Below, piece by piece: positions 17,147 through 26,330 of a DNA stretch of 64,000 nucleotides (positions are counted from its first letter, which is position 1; the number at the start of each line of letters is the position of its first letter). The position numbers and the translations under genes were made by a program. Location: the NCBI RefSeq assembly GCF_002949795.1, contig NZ_CP026692.1, positions 2,477,501 to 2,541,500 of the forward strand, read 5' to 3'. The stretch comes from Nostoc sp. 'Lobaria pulmonaria (5183) cyanobiont'. Its GTDB lineage: Bacteria > Cyanobacteriota > Cyanobacteriia > Cyanobacteriales > Nostocaceae. The notes under the pieces were generated by a model, which saw only the letters and a program-made list of their open reading frames with translations, searched no databases and was not told the origin of the DNA.

Positions 17147-20100
17147 ATGCAACAAGCAAATAATAATGGCAATGGCGGATTTAGCCTTAGTGCGATCGCT
17201 ATCCGCCAACACATTGGCACACTCATGCTCACCGTGGCAGTAATTGTCATTGGGGTATTTTTTCTCACAACGATCCAAGTCGATCTTCTACCATCAATTA
17301 CCTATCCCCGAATTGGGGTTCGGCTAGAAGCCCCTGGTATTTCACCAGAAGTAGCAGTAGATGAAATCACCAGACCTTTAGAAGAAGCTTTATCAGCAAC
17401 CGAGAATGTAGTGCAAGTTTTCTCCCGCACCCGTGAAGGACAGGTAAGCCTCGATTTATACTTCCAACCAGGGGGCGATATTGACCAAGCTCTAAACGAT
17501 GCAACTGCTGCTTTTAACCGAAATCGAGGACAACTACCAGATACGATAGAGGAGCCACGCTTATTCAAAGTTGATCCTTCGCAATTGCCGGTTTATGAAT
17601 TGGCGCTGACATCTGCTTCATTGCCAGGTAAAGAATTACGCGTATTTGCTGATGAAGAGTTAACCCGTGAACTCAGTGTCGTACCGGGAGTCGCTTCCGT
17701 TGATGTATCTGGTGGCGCAGAGGAAGAAGTACGAGTGCTTGTTGACTTAAACCGATTGCAAGCTTTGGGTGTCGGGTTAAATGATGTCTTAAATGAATTA
17801 ACAGCCCGTAACCAAGATACTTCTGGTGGTCGGATTCTGGGGCAAAATTCCGAGCCATTGACTCGGACTGTCGGACGCTTCCAAAATGCCAAGGAAATTG
17901 AAAACCTTTCCTTGGAAGTTTCTTCTCCTGCTAGTGCTAATACCACTAATAACAGTAATACCACTACTACTACTACCACTACGCCTGCACCTTCCCGCCG
18001 CGTTTATTTGCGAGACTTTGCTGAGGTAATTGACGATACAGAAGAACAGCGAGTATTTGTTTATCTAAATCGTCAGCCTGCGGTGAAATTTTCAGTCCAA
18101 AAGCAGCCTGAAGCCAACACAATCACAGTTGTAGATGCTGTTAAGCGCCGAATTGAACAATTACGACAATCAGGTTTAATTCCAGCAGACATGACTTTGA
18201 GTCCCACCACAGATGAATCTGTCTTCATCCGCAATTCTTTAAATGATGTCATCTTTTCGGGGATTTCTGGAGCATTGTTAGCAGCAGCAGCAGTGTTGTT
18301 ATTTTTGGGATCGTTCCGGCAAACATTCATTATCAGTTTGACGATTCCGCTGTGTACTCTGGCGGCGATCGCTTTGATGAGAATATTTGGTTTAACCTTG
18401 AATGTTTTTAGTTTGGCAGGTCTGACATTAGGAGTCGGTCAAGCAATTGATACATCGGTTGTGATCTTGGAGAACATTTCCGAAAAAGCAGGTATGACTC
18501 CCAATCAGAGAGAGATGGAGGCAGGGGAGCAGGGGAGCAGAGGAGCAGAGGAGAAGGGGAGAAATTCCCAATTCTTTATTAACAGTGCGATCGCAGCTTC
18601 CCAAGAAGTAGAATCTGCTTTAGTTGCTGCCACAGGTGCCAACTTAGTTTCTGTAGTGCCATTCCTCTTAATTGGCGGCTTTATTGCACTGCTATTTAAT
18701 GAACTGATTCTGACAATTAGCTTCGCAGTCGCAGCCTCACTTGTCGTCGCTATTACAATAGTGCCGATGCTGTCTTCTCGACTTTTAGGAATTCGTTGGT
18801 CTAGTCGAATCAGCGAATTTTGGTTGCTTAGACAGTTTAATCACCGATTTGAAGATGCTACGCGGGGATACGGTAACTTCTTAACCAAAGTTTTACGCTA
18901 TCGGCTCCTCGTAGTAACTGCTGCTTTGATAATTTTAGGCGGCAGCAGCTTCTTGATGTTTGGTCAAATTCCCCAAGAAATTTTACCCCGCATCAGTACT
19001 GGTCAAGCTAACTTGAGAGCGCAGTTTCCGCCCGGTACACCTTTAGCAACTTCCCAAAAAGTTATGCAAATTGTCGATGACATTTTGCTCAAACAACCAG
19101 AAACCGAGTCTGCTTTCACAACTGTGGGTGGTAATTTATTTGGCAGCAGTACTACAGAAAATCCTTTACGTGCCAGTAGTACCATCAATCTGAAACCAGG
19201 CACAGATGTCGAAGCTTTCGTCAAAAAAGTCACTCAAGAATTTAACAAACTAAACTTAGCAGGAATTTTGCTGCGCCTCAATCCTGGTCAAGTGCGGGGT
19301 TTAATCTTGAGTAATTCTCCAGTGCAAGGGTCAGAAGTTGACGTGGTTTTGCAAGGTGAGAACGAAGAAAACTTAACGCAAGCAGGCGCTCAAGTACTGC
19401 AAGCATTACAAGAAAGGGCAAAATTAGCGACATTCCGACCAGATGCTGACCCCCGACAACCCGAAATCCAAATTCGCCCCGACTGGGAACGAGTTTCAGC
19501 TTTAGGATTGAGTGCCGGGCAAATTGGTGCAACAGTTCAAACAGCAATTGAAGGTTCAGTTCCCACGCAAATTCAACGTGGTAATCGTTTAGTTGATGTA
19601 CGGGTGCAGCTAAATAAAGAAGCGATTCAGCGTCCTTCTCAGCTACAGCAATTACCGCTATTTACAGAAAACAATCAACTAATCCGGCTTTTTGATGTGG
19701 CGAAGATTCAAGAAGGTCAAGCGCCTGGTGAGGTACAACGGATTAATCAGCGCCAAGCTTTTATTGTCGCAGGAAATCTTAGCGAGGGAGCTAGTCTTGG
19801 TGAAGCGATCGCAGAAGTAAACGAGGTACTCAAAGATGTAGACTTACCTGATGGCGTTTCAATTGTGCCTAGTTCTGCCGAAGAAACTAATCAGCAACTT
19901 CAGGATGCTTTAAAAACTTTGGGGGCGTTGGCAACGTTCTTAATCTTTGTAGTCATGGCGGTGCAATACAATTCGCTAATTGACCCATTGGTAATTATGT
20001 TCACCGTACCACTAGCGTTAGCTGGGGGAATTTTTGGACTTTACATTACCCAAACTGCAATTGGCGCAACTGTAATTGTTGGTGTCGTCCTGCTGGTGGG

Positions 20101-20458
20101 AATTGTGGTGAACGCAGGGATTCTGATGGTGGAACTGGCGAATCAAATTCGGGAAGAAGTTGGTTGTACTCGCCAAATTGCGATCGTGAAAGCTGCACCT
20201 CAACGTTTGCGCCCAATTATCATGACTACAGTCACTACTATCTTGGGGCTGTTTCCTTTAGCATTAGGTATTGGCGAAGGTTCGGAGTTTTTGCAGCCTT
20301 TAGGGATTGTAGTTTTCTTTGGGATGGCGATCGCAACGATGCTGACACTATTTATCATCCCCTGTTTTTATATTCTGTTGCACGATTTGCTTGGTGGAAA
20401 TTGGGCAAAGCCAGTGTTAACCCGATTGCGTGGAGTTAGGAAAAAACTTATCAGCTAG
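17147..20458 (+). CDS. RND multidrug/metal efflux pump (HAE1/AcrB-like)
   Basis: The 1103-residue protein is an AcrB-type inner-membrane proton-drug antiporter with about twelve membrane segments and two large periplasmic loops. The opening IRQHIGTLMLTVAVIV and LLPSITYPRIGVR are typical. TM4 contains QAIDTSVVILENI, with one Asp where AcrB has the Asp pair. Two low-complexity insertions stand out: a Thr run (eight Thr near residues 272-280) in the first periplasmic part, and a Glu/Gly-rich segment at about 452-476, in the cytosolic TM4-TM5 loop, encoded by a GGGGAGCAG repeat. It forms an operon with the adaptor. Confidence 0.9.
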   Translation: MQQANNNGNGGFSLSAIAIRQHIGTLMLTVAVIVIGVFFLTTIQVDLLPSITYPRIGVRLEAPGISPEVAVDEITRPLEEALSATENVVQVFSRTREGQVSLDLYFQPGGDIDQALNDATAAFNRNRGQLPDTIEEPRLFKVDPSQLPVYELALTSASLPGKELRVFADEELTRELSVVPGVASVDVSGGAEEEVRVLVDLNRLQALGVGLNDVLNELTARNQDTSGGRILGQNSEPLTRTVGRFQNAKEIENLSLEVSSPASANTTNNSNTTTTTTTTPAPSRRVYLRDFAEVIDDTEEQRVFVYLNRQPAVKFSVQKQPEANTITVVDAVKRRIEQLRQSGLIPADMTLSPTTDESVFIRNSLNDVIFSGISGALLAAAAVLLFLGSFRQTFIISLTIPLCTLAAIALMRIFGLTLNVFSLAGLTLGVGQAIDTSVVILENISEKAGMTPNQREMEAGEQGSRGAEEKGRNSQFFINSAIAASQEVESALVAATGANLVSVVPFLLIGGFIALLFNELILTISFAVAASLVVAITIVPMLSSRLLGIRWSSRISEFWLLRQFNHRFEDATRGYGNFLTKVLRYRLLVVTAALIILGGSSFLMFGQIPQEILPRISTGQANLRAQFPPGTPLATSQKVMQIVDDILLKQPETESAFTTVGGNLFGSSTTENPLRASSTINLKPGTDVEAFVKKVTQEFNKLNLAGILLRLNPGQVRGLILSNSPVQGSEVDVVLQGENEENLTQAGAQVLQALQERAKLATFRPDADPRQPEIQIRPDWERVSALGLSAGQIGATVQTAIEGSVPTQIQRGNRLVDVRVQLNKEAIQRPSQLQQLPLFTENNQLIRLFDVAKIQEGQAPGEVQRINQRQAFIVAGNLSEGASLGEAIAEVNEVLKDVDLPDGVSIVPSSAEETNQQLQDALKTLGALATFLIFVVMAVQYNSLIDPLVIMFTVPLALAGGIFGLYITQTAIGATVIVGVVLLVGIVVNAGILMVELANQIREEVGCTRQIAIVKAAPQRLRPIIMTTVTTILGLFPLALGIGEGSEFLQPLGIVVFFGMAIATMLTLFIIPCFYILLHDLLGGNWAKPVLTRLRGVRKKLIS
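18507..18565 (+). repeat. GGGGAGCAG-type repeat inside the RND pump gene
   Basis: A purine-rich tract of GGGGAGCA and GAGGAGCA units reads through in frame as [15 protein letters not shown]. The same kind of tract, in related form, lies inside recO at 56405-56465. Confidence 0.75.
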
Positions 20459-20604
20459 TGAGCATTTAAGTTGCACATAGCGCAATACCGATTTTACTGG
20501 CGCGATTGCTGTTTCTTTCTGGAGTGGTTATAAATAGACGGCTGTTTGCCATAGCTCTAAACCTTATAACCATTTCAGATATCCACTTAGACATCACCCT
20601 TGTT

Positions 20605-20730
20605 TTAACCAAGCCAGCCTTTCCCCAATCCTAAAAACAAAGTTTTCCAAAGTTTATGATGCTCAGGGTCAACAAAACGATACTCTTGGCTGAGTAAGTG
20701 AATAAAAACTAATATCTCACTGCAAGGCAT
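20605..20730 (-). CDS. Possible small ORF, 41 residues
   Basis: ATG at 20728-20730 on the minus strand opens a 41-codon frame with a purine-rich AAGAAAGA just before it. The peptide has SQEYRFVDPEHHKLW followed by a hydrophobic, Gly-rich end (LFLGLGKGWLG). The composition looks protein-like, but I recognise no family. It may be a small gene, a gene fragment or chance. It lies in the 307-base spacer between the RND pump and the GNAT gene, where nothing else is seen. Confidence 0.25.
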   Translation of the reverse strand: MPCSEILVFIHLLSQEYRFVDPEHHKLWKTLFLGLGKGWLG

Positions 20731-20765
20731 TCTTTCTTGTTTGTGCTTTTTGTGCTTGAAAGCTT

Positions 20766-21239
20766 ATGCTGATCCGCCCCGCTACAATAACTGACGTACC
20801 CGCAGTTTTACCAATGGTTGCCAAAATTTGTGCTTTGCATGAGTCTTGGGATTCCGCCAAGTATGGTTTTCTACCGCATCCAGAACAGCGTTATGAGCAA
20901 TGGTTGACACGTTTGGCAAATAGCGATCGCAGTGTATTTCTAGTATCCGAAAATGAAGGGCAAATTGTAGCTTTTCTGGTGGCAACAGTTGAGCGAGAAA
21001 TACCAATTTATCGGTTACAGGAATTTGCTTTTATTCATGATATCTGGGTCGAGCCGGAATATCGCCAAAATGGAATTGCGCGGCAGATGGTGATGCTAAG
21101 TGTTGAACGCTTTCATCAGATGAATATCAAGCAAATTCGTCTAGATACAGCAATTGCTAACGAGGCTTCACGGCGGTTATTTGCATCTTGTGGTTTTCGA
21201 TTCAGCATTATTGAAATGCTGATTGAATTTAGTCATTAG
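20766..21239 (+). CDS. GNAT family N-acetyltransferase
   Basis: The 157-residue protein has the GNAT fold: an N-terminal IRPATITDVPAVLPMV, the central strand with IHDIWVEPEYRQNGIARQMV, where the Q/R-x-x-G-I/x-A motif binds the acetyl-CoA pyrophosphate, and a C-terminal ANEASRRLFASCGFR. It should acetylate an amine in the cytosol; substrate unknown. Its last codons (Ser-His-stop) are supplied by a TCATTAG repeat that overlaps the end, so the original C-terminus may have been altered. Confidence 0.85.
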   Translation: MLIRPATITDVPAVLPMVAKICALHESWDSAKYGFLPHPEQRYEQWLTRLANSDRSVFLVSENEGQIVAFLVATVEREIPIYRLQEFAFIHDIWVEPEYRQNGIARQMVMLSVERFHQMNIKQIRLDTAIANEASRRLFASCGFRFSIIEMLIEFSH

Positions 21240-21264
21240 TCATTTGCTTATGACTAATGACTAA
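21229..21264. repeat. Heptamer inverted repeat over the GNAT stop
   Basis: TTAGTCATTAGTCAT pairs over 15 bp with ATGACTAATGACTAA across a 6-base loop. The left arm includes the GNAT stop codon. It could end transcription from both convergent genes. Confidence 0.75.
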
Positions 21265-21274
21265 TGACAAAAGA

Positions 21275-21751
21275 CTAACTAGCTAACAGAGTTTTTTCTA
21301 GAGAAGTCCAACGGAAAGAGCGATCGCCACCCCTCTCCATGACTACTTTCACTCGTGGTTCTAGCTGAGGCAAATTCGTTAAATACTCAACTTCCTCATT
21401 AGAAAGAATATGCCCTTCAATAATCCACAAGACCAGCCCCTTTGATTTTGGTGGTAACTGTTCTAAATGAGAATTGAGAATTGGTGGAAGATAGTACACT
21501 TGACCTACTGCCGCACCGCTACCAGTACTTTTTTTACCAAGATGAGGAGGTCTGACTCCATGAATTCTTGTGAGATACGCAGCTACATCACCCAGTCCTT
21601 TAGCAGTAATGTGGAGGGTAGTATAGCCAGCTGCCCGTAGTCGGCGCTGATATCGACCTTCATAACCTCCTTCCAGAGGTACATACACTCCAAGAGCGCC
21701 AAATTTTTCCAGATCGCGGATTAAACCGTTGCCAGTGGTAATTAGTGCCAT
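21275..21751 (-). CDS. ndhN: NAD(P)H-quinone oxidoreductase subunit N
   Basis: The 158-residue protein opens MALITTGNGLIRDLEKFGALGVY and contains RYQRRLRAAGY, the HGVRPPHLGKK segment and a WIIEGHILS near the end, matching cyanobacterial NdhN. NdhN is a soluble subunit of the photosynthetic NDH-1 complex on the thylakoid membrane, at its cytosolic face, and works in cyclic electron flow and respiration. Length is normal. It converges with the GNAT gene and stands alone. Confidence 0.9.
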   Translation of the reverse strand: MALITTGNGLIRDLEKFGALGVYVPLEGGYEGRYQRRLRAAGYTTLHITAKGLGDVAAYLTRIHGVRPPHLGKKSTGSGAAVGQVYYLPPILNSHLEQLPPKSKGLVLWIIEGHILSNEEVEYLTNLPQLEPRVKVVMERGGDRSFRWTSLEKTLLAS

Positions 21752-22069
21752 AGATTTTCGTCTTATCCCACTTAGATATCTCTATTATTTACCCTGAACC
21801 GTATAGATTAAAAGCATTTTTTTTTGGGCATTGGGCATAGTTATTCTTCCTTGTCCTCCTGCTTCCCTCACTCCCTAAAAATAGCTCTATAAATTACTGG
21901 ACAAACATAAATAAATAATTTATATTATTAGATTGTGACCAAACACGCAAATTAGGTTGACTTTTTACTGTCATTCTGAGGTAGTGTCAGCATCAAAAGC
22001 TGATGACTTAAATCCAAATTGGATAATCTAACTCAGAGCGATCGTAGACTGGTAAACTAAGAAAGCTTT

Positions 22070-22679
22070 CAGGTCAACATTAGAGCTTATGGAAGAATAA
22101 TCAAAGTTAATCCTAAGCTCCAAGGTACGTTTACTCCTGTGCCTCCAAAAAAGCAGGCAAAAGCTTAAACAATAGTTTAAGGTGTTTAAGGAAGTAAAAA
22201 CTGAGCAGCAATGTTGGTTTCATGGCATTACGTCAGTCTCAGTTAACGGATACTGGGCGGTAATAACCGCTTAAGTCCAACTGCAACACGGCAGTAGCCA
22301 ATCTCCGGGAAGCCGCCATATAAGGCGTGTAAAAATCGGAAAACCCGCCGACAGCGCTGCCTCCAGAAAGTGCCAGAGCAATTGCTTGGACGAAAGCATT
22401 GCTGCACACAGCTTAAAGCTGTAGCGCCTTGCATTGATTCCAGAAGTTACTCCTTCCCAATGGGAAGAAACTTGTGGCTGTTCTGGTGATCTAATGAGTG
22501 AAGCTAAACAGATTCACCAAGCAGTACGGACACGGTTTGTTGTGTCCGAAAGCATTTGGAGCGGTTTATTGAAACCATTCCAAATTTCGCAGGCTAACCC
22601 AGCCTAAACTGATGCGTACAAAGCGTGTCCTCTAGAGTCCAATTCCAAGGTCAGCAAGTAGAAAGGAGAACCAGTTACT
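22070..22679 (+). promoter_or_regulatory. Long structured leader upstream of rplC
   Basis: About 600 bases without a coding frame precede rplC. Short stems are visible at 22257-22270 (GCGGT/ACCGC), in an ACAGC..GCTGT stem-loop near 22417-22431, at 22453-22467 (CTTCCC/GGGAAG), at 22527-22548 (CGGACAC/GTGTCCG, loop 8) and at 22563-22576 (GGTTT/AAACC). This density suggests an RNA with regulatory structure, possibly for control by a ribosomal protein, or a separate small RNA. I recognise no known family. A clear AAAGGAGAA site precedes the GTG start. Confidence 0.45.
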
Positions 22680-23312
22680 GTGTCTGTAGGTATTCTCGGC
22701 ACCAAGCTGGGCATGACCCAAATATTTGACGAAGCAGGAGTGTCTATTCCTGTAACTGTCATTCAAGCAGGGCCATGCACCGTTACACAAGTTAAAACGA
22801 AAGAAACCGATGGTTACTTTGCCATTCAAGTTGGTTATGGCGAAGTCAAACCCAAGGCACTAAACAGACCATTATTGGGCCATTTGGCTAAATCATCTGC
22901 CCCAGCATTGCGTCACTTAAATGAATATCACACCGATAGCTCTAGTGATTATGCTTTAGGTCAAGAGATTAAAGCAGATATTTTTAGCGCTGGTCAAATT
23001 GTTGATGTCGTCGGTACAAGCATCGGTCGCGGCTTTGCGGGAAACCAGAAGCGCAACAACTTTGGTCGCGGGCCAATGTCACACGGTTCCAAAAACCACA
23101 GAGCACCCGGTTCTATTGGTGCTGGTACAACACCCGGTCGTGTCTATCCAGGTAAGCGGATGGCAGGGCGTTTAGGTGGAAAACGTATTACAATCCGCAA
23201 ACTGACCATAGTGCGAGTTGACCCAGAACGCAACTTATTGCTAATTAAAGGAGCCATTCCTGGTAAACCAGGCGCTCTAGTAAGTGTTGTGCCTGCAAAA
23301 ACAGTGGGATAG
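22680..23312 (+). CDS. rplC: 50S ribosomal protein L3
   Basis: L3 binds 23S rRNA near the peptidyl-transferase centre and starts large-subunit assembly. The 210-residue product has [16 protein letters not shown] at the start and the conserved loop with [15 protein letters not shown] and [13 protein letters not shown] near the middle. GTG start with a good AAAGGAGAA RBS. It is the first gene of the S10-like cluster here; rpsJ is not upstream, as usual in cyanobacteria. Confidence 0.97.
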   Translation: MSVGILGTKLGMTQIFDEAGVSIPVTVIQAGPCTVTQVKTKETDGYFAIQVGYGEVKPKALNRPLLGHLAKSSAPALRHLNEYHTDSSSDYALGQEIKADIFSAGQIVDVVGTSIGRGFAGNQKRNNFGRGPMSHGSKNHRAPGSIGAGTTPGRVYPGKRMAGRLGGKRITIRKLTIVRVDPERNLLLIKGAIPGKPGALVSVVPAKTVG

Positions 23313-23313
23313 T

Positions 23314-23392
23314 CAATAAGTCATTAGTCAAACAGTCATTAGTCAAACAGTCATTGACTAAAGACAAATGGCAAAAGACCAATGACAAATGA
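23314..23392. repeat. TCATTAG/GACAAAT repeats between rplC and rplD
   Basis: TCATTAGTCAAACAG units are followed by GACAAATG and GACCAATG units; the two halves can pair imperfectly. Translation of the tail gives the false N-terminal extension of rplD. Confidence 0.8.
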
Positions 23393-23463
23393 CGCCACGT
23401 GCTTTACTTGGGGAAACCCCAAGACCGCAGTGGCTCACAAAGGACAAAGGACAGATAACAAAA

Positions 23464-24102
23464 ATGGTTGAAAGCGTAGTTAAAAATTGGCAAGGAGAAC
23501 AGGTCGGCGAGACGACCTTTGAGTTGCGCGTTGCCAAGGAAGAAACAGCGTCTCATATTGTGCACCGCGCCTTAGTACGGCAATTGACCAATGCTCGTCA
23601 AGGAAATGCCAGTACAAAAACTCGTTCGGAAGTCAGAGGTGGCGGTCGTAAACCTTGGCGACAAAAAGGTACTGGTCGCGCTCGTGCAGGGTCTATTCGT
23701 TCACCATTGTGGCGTGGTGGTGGTGTGATATTTGGGCCAAAGCCCAGAGACTTCGACCTGAAGTTGAACCGCAAAGAGCGACGTCTAGCACTGCGGACAG
23801 CATTTGTCGGTCGTATTGACGACTTGATCGTAGTAGAAGAATTTAGCACTGAGCTATCTCGCCCCAAAACTAAAGACTTAGTGGCAGCCCTTGCCCGTTG
23901 GGGAGTAGTACCAGAAAGCAAGTCACTGTTAATTTTGTCTGAAATTGCGGATACAGATAACGTTTATTTATCAGCCCGCAACATTGAAAATTTAAAACTA
24001 ATTGCAGCCGACCAGCTAAATGTTTTTGATTTACTGCACGCTGACAAAATTGTAGTTACGGCATCAGCCCTAGAAAAAATTCAGGAGGTCTACAGTGCCT
24101 AG
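23464..24102 (+). CDS. rplD: 50S ribosomal protein L4
   Basis: L4 lines the exit tunnel and, in E. coli, represses the S10 operon. From ATG 23464 the product is 212 residues, with [29 protein letters not shown] and the [13 protein letters not shown] loop. An upstream in-frame ATG at 23389 would add 25 residues of repeat-derived sequence and is rejected. No clear RBS precedes the chosen start. The end overlaps rplW by eight bases. Confidence 0.95.
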   Translation: MVESVVKNWQGEQVGETTFELRVAKEETASHIVHRALVRQLTNARQGNASTKTRSEVRGGGRKPWRQKGTGRARAGSIRSPLWRGGGVIFGPKPRDFDLKLNRKERRLALRTAFVGRIDDLIVVEEFSTELSRPKTKDLVAALARWGVVPESKSLLILSEIADTDNVYLSARNIENLKLIAADQLNVFDLLHADKIVVTASALEKIQEVYSA

Positions 24103-24409
24103 CTTTGACCCCCGCGACCTTGCCGACTTAGTGCGTCGCCCAATCGTCACCGAGAAAGCGACCATCTTGATGGAGCAAAACAAGTACACCTTTGAAGTAA
24201 TTCCAAAGGCATCTAAGCCAGAAATAAAGGCAGCGATCGAAGACTTGTTTCAGGTCAAGGTTGTAAAAATCAACACCATCTTACCACCGCGCAAAAAGCG
24301 GCGCGTTGGTAAATTTATTGGTTATAAACCCCAATATAAGCGAGCCATTGTCACCGTCGCACCTGGGGATGAAGACAAGATTAGACAAGTTCTATTCCCA
24401 GAAGTCTAA
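24095..24409 (+). CDS. rplW: 50S ribosomal protein L23
   Basis: L23 sits at the tunnel exit and docks trigger factor and SRP. The 104-residue product includes [24 protein letters not shown] and a basic [16 protein letters not shown] stretch. GTG start eight bases inside rplD, with a strong AGGAGGT site just before it, so the two are translationally coupled. Confidence 0.96.
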   Translation: MPSFDPRDLADLVRRPIVTEKATILMEQNKYTFEVIPKASKPEIKAAIEDLFQVKVVKINTILPPRKKRRVGKFIGYKPQYKRAIVTVAPGDEDKIRQVLFPEV

Positions 24410-24533
24410 AAAAGTTGTGAGTTAGGAGTTATGAGTTACTACGCTCAAAACTCAGCACTCAAAATTTTAAACTCAGCACTCAGCACGGGCTAAACGCCCC
24501 GCTATCGCTAACAGCACTCAGCACTTAATAAAT
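24410..24533. repeat. ACTCAGCACT repeats between rplW and rplB
   Basis: The spacer is built of AACTCAGCACTC units with an embedded GGGCTAAACGCCCCGCTA hairpin. No Shine-Dalgarno is visible before rplB. Confidence 0.7.
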
Positions 24534-25397
24534 ATGGGTACTCGTTCTTATCGCCCTTATACCCCCAGTACTCGCCAAGTTACAATCTCTGACTTTGCGG
24601 AAATTACCAGAACCGAGCCAGAAAAATCCCTAACAACCTCGAAGCATCGCGCTAAAGGTCGGAATAATCACGGGCGGATTACTAGTCGTCGCCGGGGTGG
24701 CGGACATAAACAACTTTATCGAATCATCGATTTTAAAAGGGATAAACATAATATTCCTGCCAAAGTCGCAGCAATTGAATACGATCCTAACCGCAACGCC
24801 AGAATTGCCCTTTTGTATTACCAAGATGGCGAAAAACGGTACATCCTTCACCCCAACGGGTTGAAAGTTGGAACAATAATTATTTCTGGTCCTGAAGTTC
24901 CCTTTGAAGATGGTAATGCCTTACCGCTCTCGAAGATTCCCTTAGGTACTAGTGTTCACAACGTAGAATTCACTCCTGGTAAAGGTGGTCAAATTGTACG
25001 TGCTGCTGGTGCTAGCGCCCAAGTTGTGGCAAAAGAAGGTAATTATGTAACTCTCAAGTTGCCTTCAGGAGAAGTCCGCTTGATTCGACGCGAATGCTAC
25101 GCCACCATTGGGCAAGTAGGCAACACCGACGCGAGAAACTTGAGTGCAGGTAAAGCCGGACGAAATCGCTGGAAAGGTCGCCGTCCTAAGGTTAGAGGTA
25201 GCGTCATGAACCCAGTGGATCACCCACATGGTGGTGGTGAAGGTAGAGCGCCTATCGGTAGATCGGGGCCTGTTACACCTTGGGGTAAACCCACATTGGG
25301 TGCGAAGACACGCAATCGTAAGAAACTTAGTAGCAAGTTGATTGTGCGTCGTCGTCGTAAGTCTTCTAAACGCGGTCGCGGTGGTCGTGAATCATAG
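24534..25397 (+). CDS. rplB: 50S ribosomal protein L2
   Basis: L2 is needed for subunit association and peptidyl transfer. The 287-residue product has the [21 protein letters not shown] region, the central [13 protein letters not shown] and the diagnostic [17 protein letters not shown] near residues 226-242. The C-terminus is Arg/Lys-rich. It starts at ATG 24534 with no visible RBS, after a repeat-filled spacer. Confidence 0.97.
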   Translation: MGTRSYRPYTPSTRQVTISDFAEITRTEPEKSLTTSKHRAKGRNNHGRITSRRRGGGHKQLYRIIDFKRDKHNIPAKVAAIEYDPNRNARIALLYYQDGEKRYILHPNGLKVGTIIISGPEVPFEDGNALPLSKIPLGTSVHNVEFTPGKGGQIVRAAGASAQVVAKEGNYVTLKLPSGEVRLIRRECYATIGQVGNTDARNLSAGKAGRNRWKGRRPKVRGSVMNPVDHPHGGGEGRAPIGRSGPVTPWGKPTLGAKTRNRKKLSSKLIVRRRRKSSKRGRGGRES

Positions 25398-25533
25398 AAT
25401 TTTAGATTTTGGATTTTAGATTGGAGTCTACTTGTGAACATTGAAAATTTGTGAAACTTAGTTCAGACACTTAATTATCCAAAATCCGAAATTCTAATTC
25501 CTAATTCCTAAATCCTAAATCCAAAATTGAACT
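25398..25533. repeat. Inverted AT-rich repeats between rplB and rpsS
   Basis: ATTTTAGATTTTGGATTTTAG on the left is complementary to CTAAATCCAAAATT units on the right, so the spacer can form a long imperfect hairpin. No RBS is seen before rpsS. Confidence 0.65.
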
Positions 25534-25812
25534 ATGGGTCGTTCTCTAAAAAAAGGTCCTTTCGTTGCGGATCATCTCTTAAAGAAAATTGAAAAGCTCA
25601 ATGACAACAACAGAAAAGAAGTTATTAAAACTTGGTCACGAGCTTCGACAATTTTGCCTCTAATGGTAGGTCATACCATAGCTGTTCACAACGGACGTCA
25701 ACACGTTCCAGTTTTTGTCAATGAACAGATGGTAGGACACAAGTTGGGTGAATTTGCCCCAACACGCACCTACAGGGGTCATGGAAAAAGCGACAAAAAA
25801 GCAGGTAGGTAG
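25534..25812 (+). CDS. rpsS: 30S ribosomal protein S19
   Basis: S19 lies in the 30S head near the A-site finger with S13. The 92-residue product contains [38 protein letters not shown] and [18 protein letters not shown], all standard. Full length. Confidence 0.97.
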   Translation: MGRSLKKGPFVADHLLKKIEKLNDNNRKEVIKTWSRASTILPLMVGHTIAVHNGRQHVPVFVNEQMVGHKLGEFAPTRTYRGHGKSDKKAGR

Positions 25813-25908
25813 TTATTAGTCATTGGTCATTTGTCATTGGTCATTGGTCATTAGTTATTAGCTTTCGACAAAAGACAAAGGACAAAAGATAAAGGACGAA
25901 GGACAAAA
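25813..25908. repeat. TCATTGG/GACAAAG repeats between rpsS and rplV
   Basis: Seven or so TCATTGG/TCATTTG units are followed by GACAAAAGACAAAGGACAAAAG units before the rplV RBS. Confidence 0.8.
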
Positions 25909-25920
25909 TTGGAGAAAATT

Positions 25921-26277
25921 ATGGCTACTAATACTACTGAAGTAAAAGCGATCGCTCGTTTTATCCGCATCTCGGCCTACAAAGTACGTCGCGTACTCGA
26001 TCAAATCCGCGGGCGATCTTACCGAGAAGCGTTAATCATCCTGGAATTTATGCCCTATCGCGCTACTGAACCCATATTGAAGGTTCTCAGAAGTGCTGCT
26101 GCTAATGCCGAACACAACGCTGGGTTAGATCGGACTCAACTAGTGATTACTCAGGCTTATGCCGATCAAGGGCCGCCGTTGAAGCGGTTCCAGCCAAGAG
26201 CGCAAGGTCGAGCTTACCAAATTCGCAAGCCGACGTGTCATATTACTGTGGCTGTTGCAGCTGCCCCAGAAAAATAA
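25921..26277 (+). CDS. rplV: 50S ribosomal protein L22
   Basis: L22 reaches into the exit tunnel. From ATG 25921 the product is 118 residues, with [20 protein letters not shown] at the start and [19 protein letters not shown] at the end. A TTG four codons upstream is possible, but the ATG is preceded by TTGGAGAAAATT, a better site. Confidence 0.96.
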   Translation: MATNTTEVKAIARFIRISAYKVRRVLDQIRGRSYREALIILEFMPYRATEPILKVLRSAAANAEHNAGLDRTQLVITQAYADQGPPLKRFQPRAQGRAYQIRKPTCHITVAVAAAPEK

Positions 26278-26330
26278 GCTTTTTTACAGGAATAAATTGC
26301 GTAAAGTCAGAAATTTTAGAGGAAGCATTC

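Noticed and set aside
22243..22434. Minus-strand 63-codon frame in the rplC leader
   Set aside because: Its peptide is Cys/Arg-rich without family features and covers several stems. It is best explained as non-coding leader sequence.
23389..23463. Upstream start of rplD
   Set aside because: The extra 25 residues come from repeat-derived sequence, and the family N-terminus begins at the ATG at 23464.
26235..26330. Upstream start of rpsC
   Set aside because: It overlaps the end of rplV and adds residues not found in S3. GTG 26331 gives [10 protein letters not shown].
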